64,000 bases of DNA from Methylotuvimicrobium buryatense 5G (GCF_000341735.1 NZ_KB455575.1:1980120-2044119); one strand, 5' to 3'; shown: positions 29,668-38,795, counted from the first letter of the stretch. The notes: a model not told the origin generated them from the letters alone. Translations and numbers: made by a program.

Positions 29668-30558
29668 ATGGGTTTACTTCGCTTCTCGACAAACAGCCCA
29701 GACGCCCTAAAAACGACAACAATACTCAAGCCGGGGATTGCCGGCTTAATCTTGTTGCTCTTACAGCTTAGCGGCTGCGCGACACCTTCAGAACGTTTTG
29801 AATCTAGCGCCAAAAACTTAGGGCTTACCAGCATTGAAATAATCGGCGAACCATTTCGCCATCGAGTCTATTTAAACCAAACTGCGGCGCAATCCGACAC
29901 CATCCCGGTAGTCCATGTTTATTTAGATGGCGACGGCACGCCATGGGAAATGAACCGCTGGATTGCCGAAGATCCGACACCGAGAAACCCGCTGATATTG
30001 CGTTTAATGGCAGCAGATAAAGAACCTGCAATATTACTGGGCCGGCCCTGCTACTACGGGTTGCATACGACGGCCAACTGCCATTATGCACACTGGACGT
30101 CACATCGGTATTCGGCCGAGGTCGTCGAAAGCATGGCGACCGCCTTGCAGAAATGGCTAAGAAACGCAAAAACAACAAGCGTAGTTTTGATCGGTTATAG
30201 CGGTGGCGGAACACTCGCCACGCTGCTCGCGCCTTACTTTGAAAACACAAGCATCGTTGTTACAGTCGCAGCCAACCTGAACACAAGTGCCTGGAGCCGA
30301 CATCACGCTTATTTACCACTAGACGCATCTTTAAACCCGATTGACGCTCAACCTTTACCTGCCAAAATAAAACAAATTCATCTGGCCGGAGTAAACGACA
30401 GCAATGTTCCCGCTTCGATCATCGAATCTTTTAGCCGGCGGCAAGCCAATGCCGTTTACCTGCCAATCGATGGATTCGATCATGTGTGCTGTTGGGCAGA
30501 CTTATGGCCCGATATTCTTAAAAGATATATCGCCCTTTCACTTGAGCGCCCCGATTGA
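29668..30558 (+). CDS. Alpha/beta-hydrolase lipoprotein
   Basis: A 296-residue protein with a signal sequence and lipobox (LILLLLQLSGCATP). The nucleophile elbow is VVLIGYSGGGTLATLLA (Ser in GYSGG). An early strand VVHVYLDGDGTPWEMNRW and the likely catalytic His in IDGFDHVCCW complete the hydrolase signature. Four Cys occur in CYYGLHTTANCHY and HVCCW, possibly forming disulfides. It follows the caspase gene by 24 bp and is probably cotranscribed with it and the TssJ-like gene. The substrate is unknown; an envelope lipid or acyl ester is possible. Confidence 0.82.
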   Translation: MGLLRFSTNSPDALKTTTILKPGIAGLILLLLQLSGCATPSERFESSAKNLGLTSIEIIGEPFRHRVYLNQTAAQSDTIPVVHVYLDGDGTPWEMNRWIAEDPTPRNPLILRLMAADKEPAILLGRPCYYGLHTTANCHYAHWTSHRYSAEVVESMATALQKWLRNAKTTSVVLIGYSGGGTLATLLAPYFENTSIVVTVAANLNTSAWSRHHAYLPLDASLNPIDAQPLPAKIKQIHLAGVNDSNVPASIIESFSRRQANAVYLPIDGFDHVCCWADLWPDILKRYIALSLERPD

Positions 30559-30594
30559 CTATCAGCCTGGCCGTTAAAAACGATTAATCTAAAA

Positions 30595-30747
30595 TATACC
30601 CATCATAGATCAAAATTCGGCCCCGGGGTGCCCGTCAAAGGACGCCGTAAATACGTCCATATAGGCTCTATGCCAGCTCCATGCTGGCAAAGCCTTTGCC
30701 GAACACCCCGGCGCCTCCTTAGCAGCAATTCCCAATTTGGAGATCAA
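30595..30747. mobile_element. Family B element with a family C-like right end (copy B3)
   Basis: It begins TATACCCATCATAGATCAAA, carries the core GGACGCCGTAAATACGTCC at 30640-30658 and the CACCCCGGCGCCTCC arm. Its right end is AGCAATTCCCAATTTGGAGA, which is the terminus of the family C element at 58396, not the B terminus. It therefore looks like a B copy truncated by a remnant of C. It ends 9 bp from the rlmB stop. Confidence 0.65.
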
Positions 30748-30755
30748 ATAACTTA

Positions 30756-31508
30756 CTAGAGCTGTGATGGGATCGATCTTTGACGAACGACCTCATACAG
30801 CATCGCACCGGTCGCGACCGACAAATTGAGACTGGAAACACTACCCTCCATCGGTAATTTGACCAACCAATCGCATTGTTCACGAGTCAAACGCCGCATA
30901 CCTTTACCCTCGGCACCGATCACCAAGGCCATCGGCAGCTTAAAGTCGCACTGATAAAGCGTTTGCTCGGCTTCGCCGGCGGCGCCGAAAATCCAAATCC
31001 CCTGATCTTTTAGCCAACGCAATGTTCGGGCCAGATTCGTGACTTGATAGACCGGCACGGTCTCCGCAGCACCGCTCGCAACCTTACAAACCGTCGGTGT
31101 AATACCTACCGAATTATCCTTTGTGATGATGACGCCTTGCACGCCGGTAGCATCGGCCGTCCTTAAGCATGCTCCGAGGTTATGCGGGTCCTGAACATTA
31201 TCCAAAACCAAAAACAACGGCATGCCGGTAAGACTGGAGACCGCCTGCTTCAATGCATCTTCCGATTGCGCCGAAGGCAATTCGATTTCAAGCACGATAC
31301 TTTGATGATTATTACCGTCGGCGAGACGATCCAGTTTTTTCCGGTCGACTTTTTCGGGGTTAATACCGAGCTTTTTCAAGTCTTCGAGTAATTGACTTAA
31401 ACGTCGGTCCTGACGGTGCGAGTCAACCCAAGCCTGATGAATATGCTGAGGCGAATAATCGAGTGCCGCCTGAACCGAATGAATGCCGTAAATTTTGACT
31501 CGGCTCAT
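30756..31508 (-). CDS. rlmB: 23S rRNA (guanosine-2'-O-)-methyltransferase RlmB
   Basis: A 250-residue SpoU/TrmH-type methyltransferase that modifies G2251 in the 23S rRNA peptidyl-transferase region. The N-terminal substrate-binding domain starts VKIYGIHSVQAALDYSPQ. The SPOUT knot has PLFLVLDNVQDPHNLGACLR (motif 1), LVIGAEGKGMRRLTREQCD (motif 2) and LPMEGSVSSLNLSVATGAML (motif 3). Length is typical. Its start overlaps the rnr stop by 4 bp, the same rnr-rlmB arrangement as in enterobacteria. Confidence 0.96.
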   Translation of the reverse strand: MSRVKIYGIHSVQAALDYSPQHIHQAWVDSHRQDRRLSQLLEDLKKLGINPEKVDRKKLDRLADGNNHQSIVLEIELPSAQSEDALKQAVSSLTGMPLFLVLDNVQDPHNLGACLRTADATGVQGVIITKDNSVGITPTVCKVASGAAETVPVYQVTNLARTLRWLKDQGIWIFGAAGEAEQTLYQCDFKLPMALVIGAEGKGMRRLTREQCDWLVKLPMEGSVSSLNLSVATGAMLYEVVRQRSIPSQL

Positions 31509-33739
31509 TTTTTACGCCGTCTTTTTTTCGGGCGCTTTGCCAAGGCAGTAACCTTGACCAGTTCGAAATCGATTTTTTTATCGTCGAGATCGACACGTAC
31601 GACTTTCACTTGCACGGTATCGCCAAGACGATAACGAATGCCCGTACGTTCGCCGATTAATTGATGACTGGCAGCATCGAAATGAAAATAATCTTGGGCC
31701 AGATTACTGATATGCACGAGGCCCTCGACATAAATATCGGCGAGTTCGACAAAAAAGCCAAACGACGTCACTGCCGAAATAATACCCGGAAACTCTTCGC
31801 CGACCTTGTCCATCATGTATTCGCACTTGAGCCAACTAACGACATCGCGTGTCGCATCATCGGCTCGGCGCTCATTCGTCGAGCATTGCTCGCCTAGCGT
31901 GACCATGTCGGGAAATCCGTAATGATAACTTTCCGGCTTTTTGTCTTGTAAACAATGTCGGATGGCCCGATGCACCAACAAGTCGGGATAACGGCGAATC
32001 GGCGACGTAAAATGAGCATAGGCGTCGAGCGCCAAGCCGAAATGACCTTTCAAATCGGGACTGTAAACGGCTTGCGACATCGAACGCAACAAAACCGTTT
32101 GAATCAAGTGGGCATCCGGGCGCCCTTTAATACTATCGACTAGATGCATGTAATCGAGCGGCGTCGGCTTCTCACCACCACCCAAACTCAGACCCAATTC
32201 ACCTAAGAAGGTCTTCAGCGCCAATAATTTTTCCGGTCCGGGCCCGTCATGAATTCTCAGTAACTTGGGCATTTTTCGGCGATTGAGAAATTTAGCCGCC
32301 GCCATGTTCGCGGTGATCATAAACTCTTCAATCAGCTTATGTGCATCGTTACGCACAACCGGAACGATCTTTTCGATCTTACGCTCGGAACCGAAAATAA
32401 TCCGCGTTTCCTGAGTATCGAAATCCATTGCACCGCGTTTTTCTCGGCTCAAACGCATGGCTTTGTACAAAGCATACAGTTCCTGCAAATGCGGCATTAA
32501 AGGCTTATATTTTTTAATTAAAGCTTTATTGCCATCGACCAGCATGCTAGCGACTTCGGTATAAGTCAGGCGAGCATGAGAACGCATCACGGCCTCGAAG
32601 AAACGCGAACGCGTCATCTGCCCTTCCGCATTGATCGTCATCTCGCAGACCATACATAAACGGTCGACTTCGGGATTGAGCGAACAGAGTCCATTCGAAA
32701 GAATTTCCGGCAACATCGGAATCACCTGTTCCGGAAAATAAACCGAAGTACTGCGGTTTTTGGCCTCAAGATCCAACGAGCTATTGATCGCGACATAATG
32801 AGACACATCGGCGATCGCGACAAAAAGCTTCCAGCCCTTTCCAGTCTTACGACAATACACCGCATCGTCGAAATCGCGCGCATCCTCGCCGTCTATCGTC
32901 ACCAGCGGAACATCACGCAAATCGACACGTCCTTCCTTAGCGGCTTCCGGCACTTCATCGCTGAATGACTGAATTTCCTGTTCAACCTCTTCCGGCCAAA
33001 CATGCGGCAGTCCATGACTGCGAATCGCCATCTCGATTTCCATGCCCGGAGCCAAATGCTTACCCAGAACCTCGGCAACACGTCCGATGGGCTGATTGGT
33101 CTTACTCGGTTGTTCCAAGATTTCGGCGACAACAATATCGCCTTTTTTTGCTTTGCCGGTTTCATCGGCCGGAATCAATACGTCTTGAGCCAGGTTTTTA
33201 TTATCCGGAACGACGTAATTGACACCTTTTTCGGTAAAAAATCGGCCGACAATTTGCTTAGTATTGCGCTCCAAAACCTCGACAATAGCACCTTCGCGGC
33301 GCCCTTTCCGGTCGAGACCAGCGATTCTCGCGACGGCCCTGTCATTGTGCAGAACCAAACGCATTTCACGGGGAGACAAAAATAAATCGTCGGAACCGTC
33401 ATCCGGCTTTAAAAATCCAAAGCCATCGGCATGACCGAGGATGCGCCCGGCAATCAAATCCTTGCTGTTAACCCGGCAGTATTTTTGGCGCCGATTGAAT
33501 AATAATTGACCGTCGCGCTCCATTGCACGAAGCCGTCTGCGCAACGCTTCTAGTTGATCGGGAGACTCAAGCTGAAATTCCTGCGAAATTTGTTCGCGCG
33601 ACAACGGTTTACCGACGTGAGCGAGCAGATCGAGGATCAACTCCCGACTCGGTATCGGATTCTCGTATTTTGCCGCCTCGCGCTCCGCATAAGGATCTCG
33701 GGTCGGAATAAAATTTGGTTTTTTATCTTTAGACTTCAA
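31505..33739 (-). CDS. rnr: Ribonuclease R
   Basis: A 744-residue 3'-5' exoribonuclease. The winged-helix and cold-shock domains are N-terminal (ELILDLLAHVGKPLSREQIS; GRILGHADGFGFLKPDDGSD). The RNB catalytic domain has VTIDGEDARDFDDAVYC with the metal-binding aspartates and HFTSPIRRYPDLLVHRAI. A C-terminal S1 domain (FPGIISAVTSFGFFVELADI) and a basic tail KRPKKRRRKK close the protein. It degrades structured RNA and takes part in rRNA quality control. It is first in the rnr-rlmB operon and somewhat shorter than the E. coli enzyme (813). Confidence 0.97.
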   Translation of the reverse strand: MKSKDKKPNFIPTRDPYAEREAAKYENPIPSRELILDLLAHVGKPLSREQISQEFQLESPDQLEALRRRLRAMERDGQLLFNRRQKYCRVNSKDLIAGRILGHADGFGFLKPDDGSDDLFLSPREMRLVLHNDRAVARIAGLDRKGRREGAIVEVLERNTKQIVGRFFTEKGVNYVVPDNKNLAQDVLIPADETGKAKKGDIVVAEILEQPSKTNQPIGRVAEVLGKHLAPGMEIEMAIRSHGLPHVWPEEVEQEIQSFSDEVPEAAKEGRVDLRDVPLVTIDGEDARDFDDAVYCRKTGKGWKLFVAIADVSHYVAINSSLDLEAKNRSTSVYFPEQVIPMLPEILSNGLCSLNPEVDRLCMVCEMTINAEGQMTRSRFFEAVMRSHARLTYTEVASMLVDGNKALIKKYKPLMPHLQELYALYKAMRLSREKRGAMDFDTQETRIIFGSERKIEKIVPVVRNDAHKLIEEFMITANMAAAKFLNRRKMPKLLRIHDGPGPEKLLALKTFLGELGLSLGGGEKPTPLDYMHLVDSIKGRPDAHLIQTVLLRSMSQAVYSPDLKGHFGLALDAYAHFTSPIRRYPDLLVHRAIRHCLQDKKPESYHYGFPDMVTLGEQCSTNERRADDATRDVVSWLKCEYMMDKVGEEFPGIISAVTSFGFFVELADIYVEGLVHISNLAQDYFHFDAASHQLIGERTGIRYRLGDTVQVKVVRVDLDDKKIDFELVKVTALAKRPKKRRRKK

Positions 33740-33892
33740 TGTCGTCGTTTCCTAAATTAGAATGAATGCCATAGCTTAACTGTATACGCGTATTTTAACA
33801 ATTCCCTATGCAAATCAAAATTCAACGTGATGTATCAAGCGGTTGATGGACAGCCAGCGGGCAGACCTCAGCGATTTTAGGCATCGATAGTA

Positions 33893-33921
33893 TTGACAGC
33901 ATATCAAGCAATCGGTATAGT
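33893..33921 (+). promoter_or_regulatory. Sigma-70 promoter of the tRNA-Leu gene
   Basis: A perfect -35 box TTGACA (33893-33898) and a TATAGT -10 box (33916-33921) are separated by 17 bp, 32 bp before the tRNA. The GC-rich discriminator GCGCGC right after the -10 box is typical of stable-RNA promoters under stringent control (inference). Confidence 0.85.
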
Positions 33922-33953
33922 GCGCGCTCACTTCGCTGATACAGCACACCTTT

Positions 33954-34040
33954 GCCGAGGTGGTGAAATTGGTAGACACGCTAGCTTCAGGTGCTAGTGC
34001 TCGCAAGGGCGTGGAGGTTCAAGTCCTCTCCTCGGCACCA
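33954..34040 (+). tRNA. tRNA-Leu (anticodon CAG)
   Basis: An 87-nt class II tRNA. The acceptor arms GCCGAGG and CCTCGGC pair perfectly, followed by discriminator A and an encoded CCA end. The anticodon stem CTAGC/GCTAG encloses TTCAGGT, giving anticodon CAG for the codon CUG. A long variable arm (TGCTCGCAAGGGCGT) and a T arm with GTTCAAGTC are present. The D loop contains AATTGGTAGAC. All features match tRNA-Leu. Flanking DNA 34041-34218 holds nothing I recognise. Confidence 0.98.
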
Positions 34041-34218
34041 TTTCTTGATTACCCCCGTTAAATTTTTGCAATTCCCTACACTTAGTTATTTTACCCCAGG
34101 ACATTGCGATTATTAACATTGGACAGCTAACCGAACGAATTTTAGACTGCAGATGATAACCTTGCCCCGCCCAAACTTTTGATCTAACGCATACCTACTG
34201 GCAAGGAAGCTCTTGAAC

Positions 34219-35055
34219 ATGAAAATTTTTTTAGCCTCCGATATTCATACAGAATTCGCACATCAGCGGTTTGATCCGTCTGCCAAATATTCATGTTTAC
34301 GTTTCGATCATCCCAATACCGCGGATGTCGTCATTCTGGCCGGCGATATTGGCGAAGGGTGCAATGGCCTGGAATGGGGCCGGAGGCGGTTTGCCAACCA
34401 TGAAATCATTTATGTCGCCGGCAATCACGAGTTTTATGATAACGACCTGGGCATCATCGACGAATTGCGGGCTACCGCTACGGCATTGGACATACATTTT
34501 CTGGAGAATGACAGCGTCGTCATTGACGGGGTGCGGTTTTTAGGTTGCACATTGTGGTCGGACTTTAACCGCTATTCGCCATCATCGGTTTATGAAGCAC
34601 AATCGACCATGAACGACTATCGCTATATCACTTGCCAAACATGGTGGCAAAACCCCGATCACTACGATCGCGCGACCGCGCTGATGAGACGAACCACCGA
34701 TTCGCTGTTCGGGTTTGAGCCGCACTATTTTTCCCCGGCCGTCGCCTATTGTCTGCATCAGGATTCGCTGCGCTGGCTGGACCGGCAATTAGCCGAGCAA
34801 CATGACGGAAAAACGGTGGTGGTAACCCATCATGCTCCCTCGCTGCGTTCCATGGAAATCGTCGATTACGCCTATGCCTCTTCGCTGGATGAATTTATCG
34901 CCGACCGATCGCACCGCATTGACCTGTGGTGCCACGGCCATATCCATAATGCGGTGGATTATGAGATCGCCGGCGTTCGGATCGTGTCGAATCCGCGAGG
35001 ATATCCAAGATCACCGGCGCCCGGCTTTGATGAGGAGCGTTTGATAGAGGTGTAG
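34219..35055 (+). CDS. Calcineurin-like metallophosphoesterase
   Basis: A 278-residue cytoplasmic phosphoesterase. The start is ATG 34219, which lies 9 bp after AAGGAAG; a TTG 6 bp earlier is less likely. Metal-ligand motifs are present: LASDIHTEF (DxH), VVILAGDIGEG (GDxxE-like), VAGNHEFYD (GNHE), VVVTHHAPS (H) and CHGHIHNAVDYEI (GHxH). It has no signal peptide. The substrate is unknown. It stands alone between the tRNA and the convergent redox operon. Confidence 0.9.
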   Translation: MKIFLASDIHTEFAHQRFDPSAKYSCLRFDHPNTADVVILAGDIGEGCNGLEWGRRRFANHEIIYVAGNHEFYDNDLGIIDELRATATALDIHFLENDSVVIDGVRFLGCTLWSDFNRYSPSSVYEAQSTMNDYRYITCQTWWQNPDHYDRATALMRRTTDSLFGFEPHYFSPAVAYCLHQDSLRWLDRQLAEQHDGKTVVVTHHAPSLRSMEIVDYAYASSLDEFIADRSHRIDLWCHGHIHNAVDYEIAGVRIVSNPRGYPRSPAPGFDEERLIEV

Positions 35056-35122
35056 AAACCATAAACCGACCTCTTCTATCGAATTCTTTCTACAGTCTCA
35101 TAAACCTCAGACACCATCTCAG

Positions 35123-35977
35123 TTAAAGCGGCTTACCATCATCCTCCGGCGAATGCATAAGAGGCTGACTGACCTGCATGAGTCCGCCCAATGTCGCCCC
35201 CGCGACGCGCGCATCCACTTCCTGCATGAACACCTCCGCTGAAGGCAAATAATAGCCGTCGCGCGGCCATTTTTCGCCAATCATCGGCGGATTGCCGAAG
35301 GTCGTTACTTTGTCGAGATAAGCCTGATACGCCGTTTTAAAAGCTTCACGCGCCGCCGCCAAGGTTTCGATCAGTTCGCCGGGCGTGGCCATCTCATCGG
35401 GATACAGCCAAGTTGTCGCGCCCATCATATCCTGTAAGTGCCAGTCTTTTTTGGGGCTGTTCGGATGTTCGTTGTGGCAGTCGACGCAGGCTGCCGAGAC
35501 GGCGTAATCGGGATACATCGCGGTATAGCGCCGAATATCGGCGGCATAGAAATATTCCGGCCGAAGCGTTTGCTTGATTCGGTTGAATTTCTCAATTTGT
35601 ATGCCTTTGAAGGCATTCGACGACGCAATCGGAAAATCCGACCCCAAGAACAGGCTCAACGGTGTCGCATTTTTTTCCAGGCTTCTCGACGCTTCCCGTA
35701 AAAACAGCGCCGGCAACGGTCCGGCTTCGACAGAGGCTTCTTGCCAGTCTTCGCTGAACTGAAGGCCGGCCTTCTCGCCTTCCCCGACGATTTCTTGCGT
35801 ATAGAGCGCGCGAACCGCATTGTTTTCGTTGGCGACGATATCCAACAAGCGATTGACGGGAATCGCCCGATCTTCGCCGGCTTTACCGTCCGGTAGCGCT
35901 TGCGGGGCTTCGACGAATAAATAGACGATCGACCCTATTAAGGTTAAAAACATCAACAAAAAAGTCTTATGACTCAT
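35123..35977 (-). CDS. DUF3365 (Tll0287-like) c-type heme protein
   Basis: The start is ATG 35977, preceded by a strong AAAGGAGA ribosome-binding site; the open frame extends 38 codons further but without support. The 284-residue product has one N-terminal membrane anchor (KTFLLMFLTLIGSIVYLFVE) and a periplasmic DUF3365 domain. One heme site, CVDCHNEHP, is visible, with the family segments RPEYFYAADIRRYTAMYPDY and PKKDWHLQDMMGA before and after it. Relatives are thought to be redox or ligand sensors or electron carriers. It overlaps the upstream pentaheme gene by 11 bp. Confidence 0.87.
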   Translation of the reverse strand: MSHKTFLLMFLTLIGSIVYLFVEAPQALPDGKAGEDRAIPVNRLLDIVANENNAVRALYTQEIVGEGEKAGLQFSEDWQEASVEAGPLPALFLREASRSLEKNATPLSLFLGSDFPIASSNAFKGIQIEKFNRIKQTLRPEYFYAADIRRYTAMYPDYAVSAACVDCHNEHPNSPKKDWHLQDMMGATTWLYPDEMATPGELIETLAAAREAFKTAYQAYLDKVTTFGNPPMIGEKWPRDGYYLPSAEVFMQEVDARVAGATLGGLMQVSQPLMHSPEDDGKPL

Positions 35978-36662
35978 CCGGTTTCTCCTTTGCTTTTTGG
36001 ATGACGGGTCCGGGATACGGCGATGCCGCTCCGTTGAAATAGTCGCCGATAATAGCCGGCGCGATGGCATTGTCGACCTCGGTCGGCACATCCATTCGAT
36101 GATTGCCGTGATAGTCGTGACAGCCCAGGCAAGTCTCCCAGCGTTGCTGTTGCGCCAAAGTTTGATGCGGAATGCTGATCGGGTCTTCTTTCAGCGAAAA
36201 ATCCTCATGGCAACTTTGGCAAAATTCGGCGTTCTGCAGGGTGATGCGAACGCCCCGGTGTTCGACATGACAGGAGGCGCAGGTTTCGGGGTGAAGTTTT
36301 TCCCGCGTTTCGGCAAAACGCGGCTCATTGAAACGATGCACCAAATGCGGGTCATTCGGGCGATCATGACAGGCCAGGCATTGCGCGTTGCTCACCGGCC
36401 GGAATTGAAAATAAGCCTCATGCTTTCTCAAGCCCAGTTGGTGTTTGAGATTGGCTTGAATTTGCTGGCGCGCACTGCCTTCGGCCTCACGATGACAATC
36501 CGAGCACGGCAGTTGTTCATGACCGTGATTGGCGGGACCGGGACTGTGCCAAGCGGCTTGATTGTCGGACATCAGTAGCGCCAAACCTGCGATACTTAGA
36601 AACAGGCCTGCGGCATAGCCCAAACGATATTTAAAGCGAAAGGCAAGGTAACGAAATAGCAT
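35967..36662 (-). CDS. Membrane-anchored pentaheme cytochrome c
   Basis: A 231-residue protein with an N-terminal membrane anchor (LGYAAGLFLSIAGLALLMS) and five CXXCH motifs: CSDCH, CLACH, CASCH, CQSCH and CLGCH. The many other histidines (HVEHRG, HYHGNHR) could serve as distal ligands. It resembles cytochrome c7/NapC-like electron shuttles, but no exact family is assigned. It overlaps the DUF3365 gene and starts 14 bp after the Bfd-reductase fusion gene, so these three form one operon. It probably carries electrons between the membrane flavoprotein and a periplasmic partner (inference). Confidence 0.88.
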   Translation of the reverse strand: MLFRYLAFRFKYRLGYAAGLFLSIAGLALLMSDNQAAWHSPGPANHGHEQLPCSDCHREAEGSARQQIQANLKHQLGLRKHEAYFQFRPVSNAQCLACHDRPNDPHLVHRFNEPRFAETREKLHPETCASCHVEHRGVRITLQNAEFCQSCHEDFSLKEDPISIPHQTLAQQQRWETCLGCHDYHGNHRMDVPTEVDNAIAPAIIGDYFNGAASPYPGPVIQKAKEKPDES

Positions 36663-36676
36663 CTATTAAGCTCCCG

Positions 36677-38074
36677 TTACTTATAGGCAAGCGCGATATA
36701 AACGTGGTAAGCGCTTAAAAACAACAGACTGGTAGACAGGCCGACATGCAAGATCGTCCAGCCGTATACATAGGCTTTTCTAAACGCGGCGGTTACAAAC
36801 TCGCCGCTGCCGTAGCCCAGAAGGTTATTGGCCAAATAAACGCTGCTCAACACCGCCAAATAAGCGTAGCCGATACTCGTGGCGTGCAGATAAAACAGCA
36901 GGGGCGCGACTGCGCCGATGGTTTTATGGCGGTTTTTTTGTGCCTTCAGACGGTCGTTTTCGCGCTTTAGCCAGCGCGCGACCGGCAAACGCCACTGCAA
37001 CAAGACATAAAACAAGAGTAATAAGCCGCTGCAAATCTTATACATTTGATCGCTTTGCCATTGCTCGAGCAACGGCCACTTCAAATCGATCGCATCTTGC
37101 AGACCGTAAGCCGCCAACAGGCACAAGCCGACGGCCCGGTAGCCCCAGGCCTCTCGATCGGCTTCGCTGTTTTCGCCTGTCTGTTGCGGCGCTTCCAGGT
37201 CGATGATTTGCCGACCGACGGCCCCGCTCTTGCGAAGCAGCTCCATCGTCGCGGCTTTATAACTGGCGGAGCCGCAAATGTAATAGGATTCGCCGGGATA
37301 ACGTTTCACCAGCGCATCGGCATCGGCCTGTCGCATGCGTCCGCGAGTCGAGGTAGGCCGAAATTCGACCGTTATGTCACAAATCCGCGCAATTCGGGAT
37401 AATTCGTCGCGGCAGAAAAAGTCGTCTATTGAGCTTGCGGAATAGTCGATATGAATTTTCGTTTTTCCGTGGTGCTTGACGAGCATCCGGCACAAGGCCA
37501 GAACCGGCGTGATGCCGACGCCGCCGATCAGGCAGATGATGGGCCGGGAGCCGTTCGGGTCGAAAACAGCGCCGCCGACGCTGGCCGAAATCCTGAAAGG
37601 CGCGCTGGACGAATCGTCGAGATGATCGAACAACCAATTCGAAAAGAAACCGCCTTTTTTACGTTTGACGATGATCTCGCGCAATCCGCTGTCCGCACCA
37701 TCGTCGGTGATCGCGTAGGGCCGCCCGACCCAAGCGCCGTCGATGAAGGCATGGACTATGATATAGGCGCCGGGCGGCTCCCGTTGCCAAGGCTCTCCAT
37801 CGGCTCTGGCGAAGCGAAAAGCGCAGTAATTTTCCGAATAGCGATGCGCCGACGCCAAAAGCACCGGCAGCCATGAATTTTCACCGAGCAGTTCCTTAAT
37901 GTAAACCCGACAACAACCGCACTCGCTGCCGGCGCCCGTGGCTCTGGAGATTTCAGAAAGGCTTGTCATGCCTTGTTCGATCGATCGTTCTATGGTGTTC
38001 CTGTCGATTTGCCGGCAATGACAGATGATTTCAGGTGGCGTGCGTGCAATGACGCGTTGCGTGTTGGTTTCCAT
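36677..38074 (-). CDS. Bfd-type [2Fe-2S] / FAD-NAD(P) reductase / membrane fusion protein
   Basis: A 465-residue three-part protein. Residues ~14-66 form a BFD-like [2Fe-2S] domain (EIICHCRQIDRNTIERSI, then GSECGCCRVYIKELL). Residues ~85-290 are a ferredoxin-reductase-like FAD and NAD(P) module (GAYIIVHAFIDG, RPYAITDD, and the NAD motif CLIGGVGITPVLALCRML). Residues ~310-465 contain about four membrane helices (YRAVGLCLLAAYGL, VAPLLFYLHATSIGYAYLAV, TSLLFLSAYHVYIAL). His residues in the helices could bind heme b. It likely moves electrons between NAD(P)H and the periplasmic cytochromes encoded downstream. It is the first gene of the operon. Confidence 0.83.
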   Translation of the reverse strand: METNTQRVIARTPPEIICHCRQIDRNTIERSIEQGMTSLSEISRATGAGSECGCCRVYIKELLGENSWLPVLLASAHRYSENYCAFRFARADGEPWQREPPGAYIIVHAFIDGAWVGRPYAITDDGADSGLREIIVKRKKGGFFSNWLFDHLDDSSSAPFRISASVGGAVFDPNGSRPIICLIGGVGITPVLALCRMLVKHHGKTKIHIDYSASSIDDFFCRDELSRIARICDITVEFRPTSTRGRMRQADADALVKRYPGESYYICGSASYKAATMELLRKSGAVGRQIIDLEAPQQTGENSEADREAWGYRAVGLCLLAAYGLQDAIDLKWPLLEQWQSDQMYKICSGLLLLFYVLLQWRLPVARWLKRENDRLKAQKNRHKTIGAVAPLLFYLHATSIGYAYLAVLSSVYLANNLLGYGSGEFVTAAFRKAYVYGWTILHVGLSTSLLFLSAYHVYIALAYK

Positions 38075-38162
38075 GAGTCGGTTCTCAATTTATCGTTTTT
38101 TGTAGGCCTATTAAGGCTGATTGCAGCGCTTGAGTTTGGAGGCATTACCCCTTAAAGGCGGC

Positions 38163-38795
38163 TTATTCGCTAACATCGACGCTGAATCGGCAAACGCAAT
38201 CCATTTTGGCGACACAAGCAGTCTGCTCGATCGGCCTACTCAGGACTGTCGTGATGAGCGCCTGGTCGAAACGGCACAGCTCGGGATGTTGTTGGGCCAG
38301 TTCATGATAAACACAGTGACTGACCTTGATACTGATTTGTCCATGTTGCCGTTCGAGCTCCGGGTGGTAGCCCAAATTTTCCATGACCTCGATCAGGGCC
38401 GGCAATGTCTGTTCTAAATCCTTACCGGCAAACTGCGCCTTCAACAATCGAGCTTGTTCGACGCCTAACTTCCAAATGACTTTTTGCAAAGCCTCCGAAC
38501 CGAGTTCGACTGCCAGTTCGCTGAGCAATAAATCGCTAAACCAGGCATATTGCTTAGGTAATCCCTTGCGAGTCTGCTCGGTCAACCGATAACTACGCGA
38601 CGGCCGCCCGCCCGTGTTATTGAACAGAGAGGTTTCACAAATCATTTGATTGCGCTCCAGCGACAGGATGTGCTGCGTGACCGCATTTCTGGAAATGCTC
38701 AATTCGGCGGCTAATTCATTGATGCTGAGGCCCGTTTCGGCAGTAAGGAGGAGTTTTAAGATTTGTTCTTGCCGTGAGCCGATTTGTTTATCCAT
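38163..38795 (-). CDS. HTH regulator with cysteine-rich C-terminus (SufR/DeoR-like)
   Basis: A 210-residue transcription factor. The winged helix is N-terminal (LLTAETGLSINELAAELSIS, then RNAVTQHILSLERNQMI). The C-terminus has a cysteine arrangement CVYHELAQQHPELC followed by CVAKMDCVC, resembling the Fe-S cluster-binding C-terminus of SufR-type regulators. It lies 88 bp upstream of the Bfd-reductase/cytochrome operon on the same strand and is its probable regulator, perhaps responding to iron, oxygen or NO (inference). Positions 38796-38994 on the other side hold no gene. Confidence 0.82.
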   Translation of the reverse strand: MDKQIGSRQEQILKLLLTAETGLSINELAAELSISRNAVTQHILSLERNQMICETSLFNNTGGRPSRSYRLTEQTRKGLPKQYAWFSDLLLSELAVELGSEALQKVIWKLGVEQARLLKAQFAGKDLEQTLPALIEVMENLGYHPELERQHGQISIKVSHCVYHELAQQHPELCRFDQALITTVLSRPIEQTACVAKMDCVCRFSVDVSE

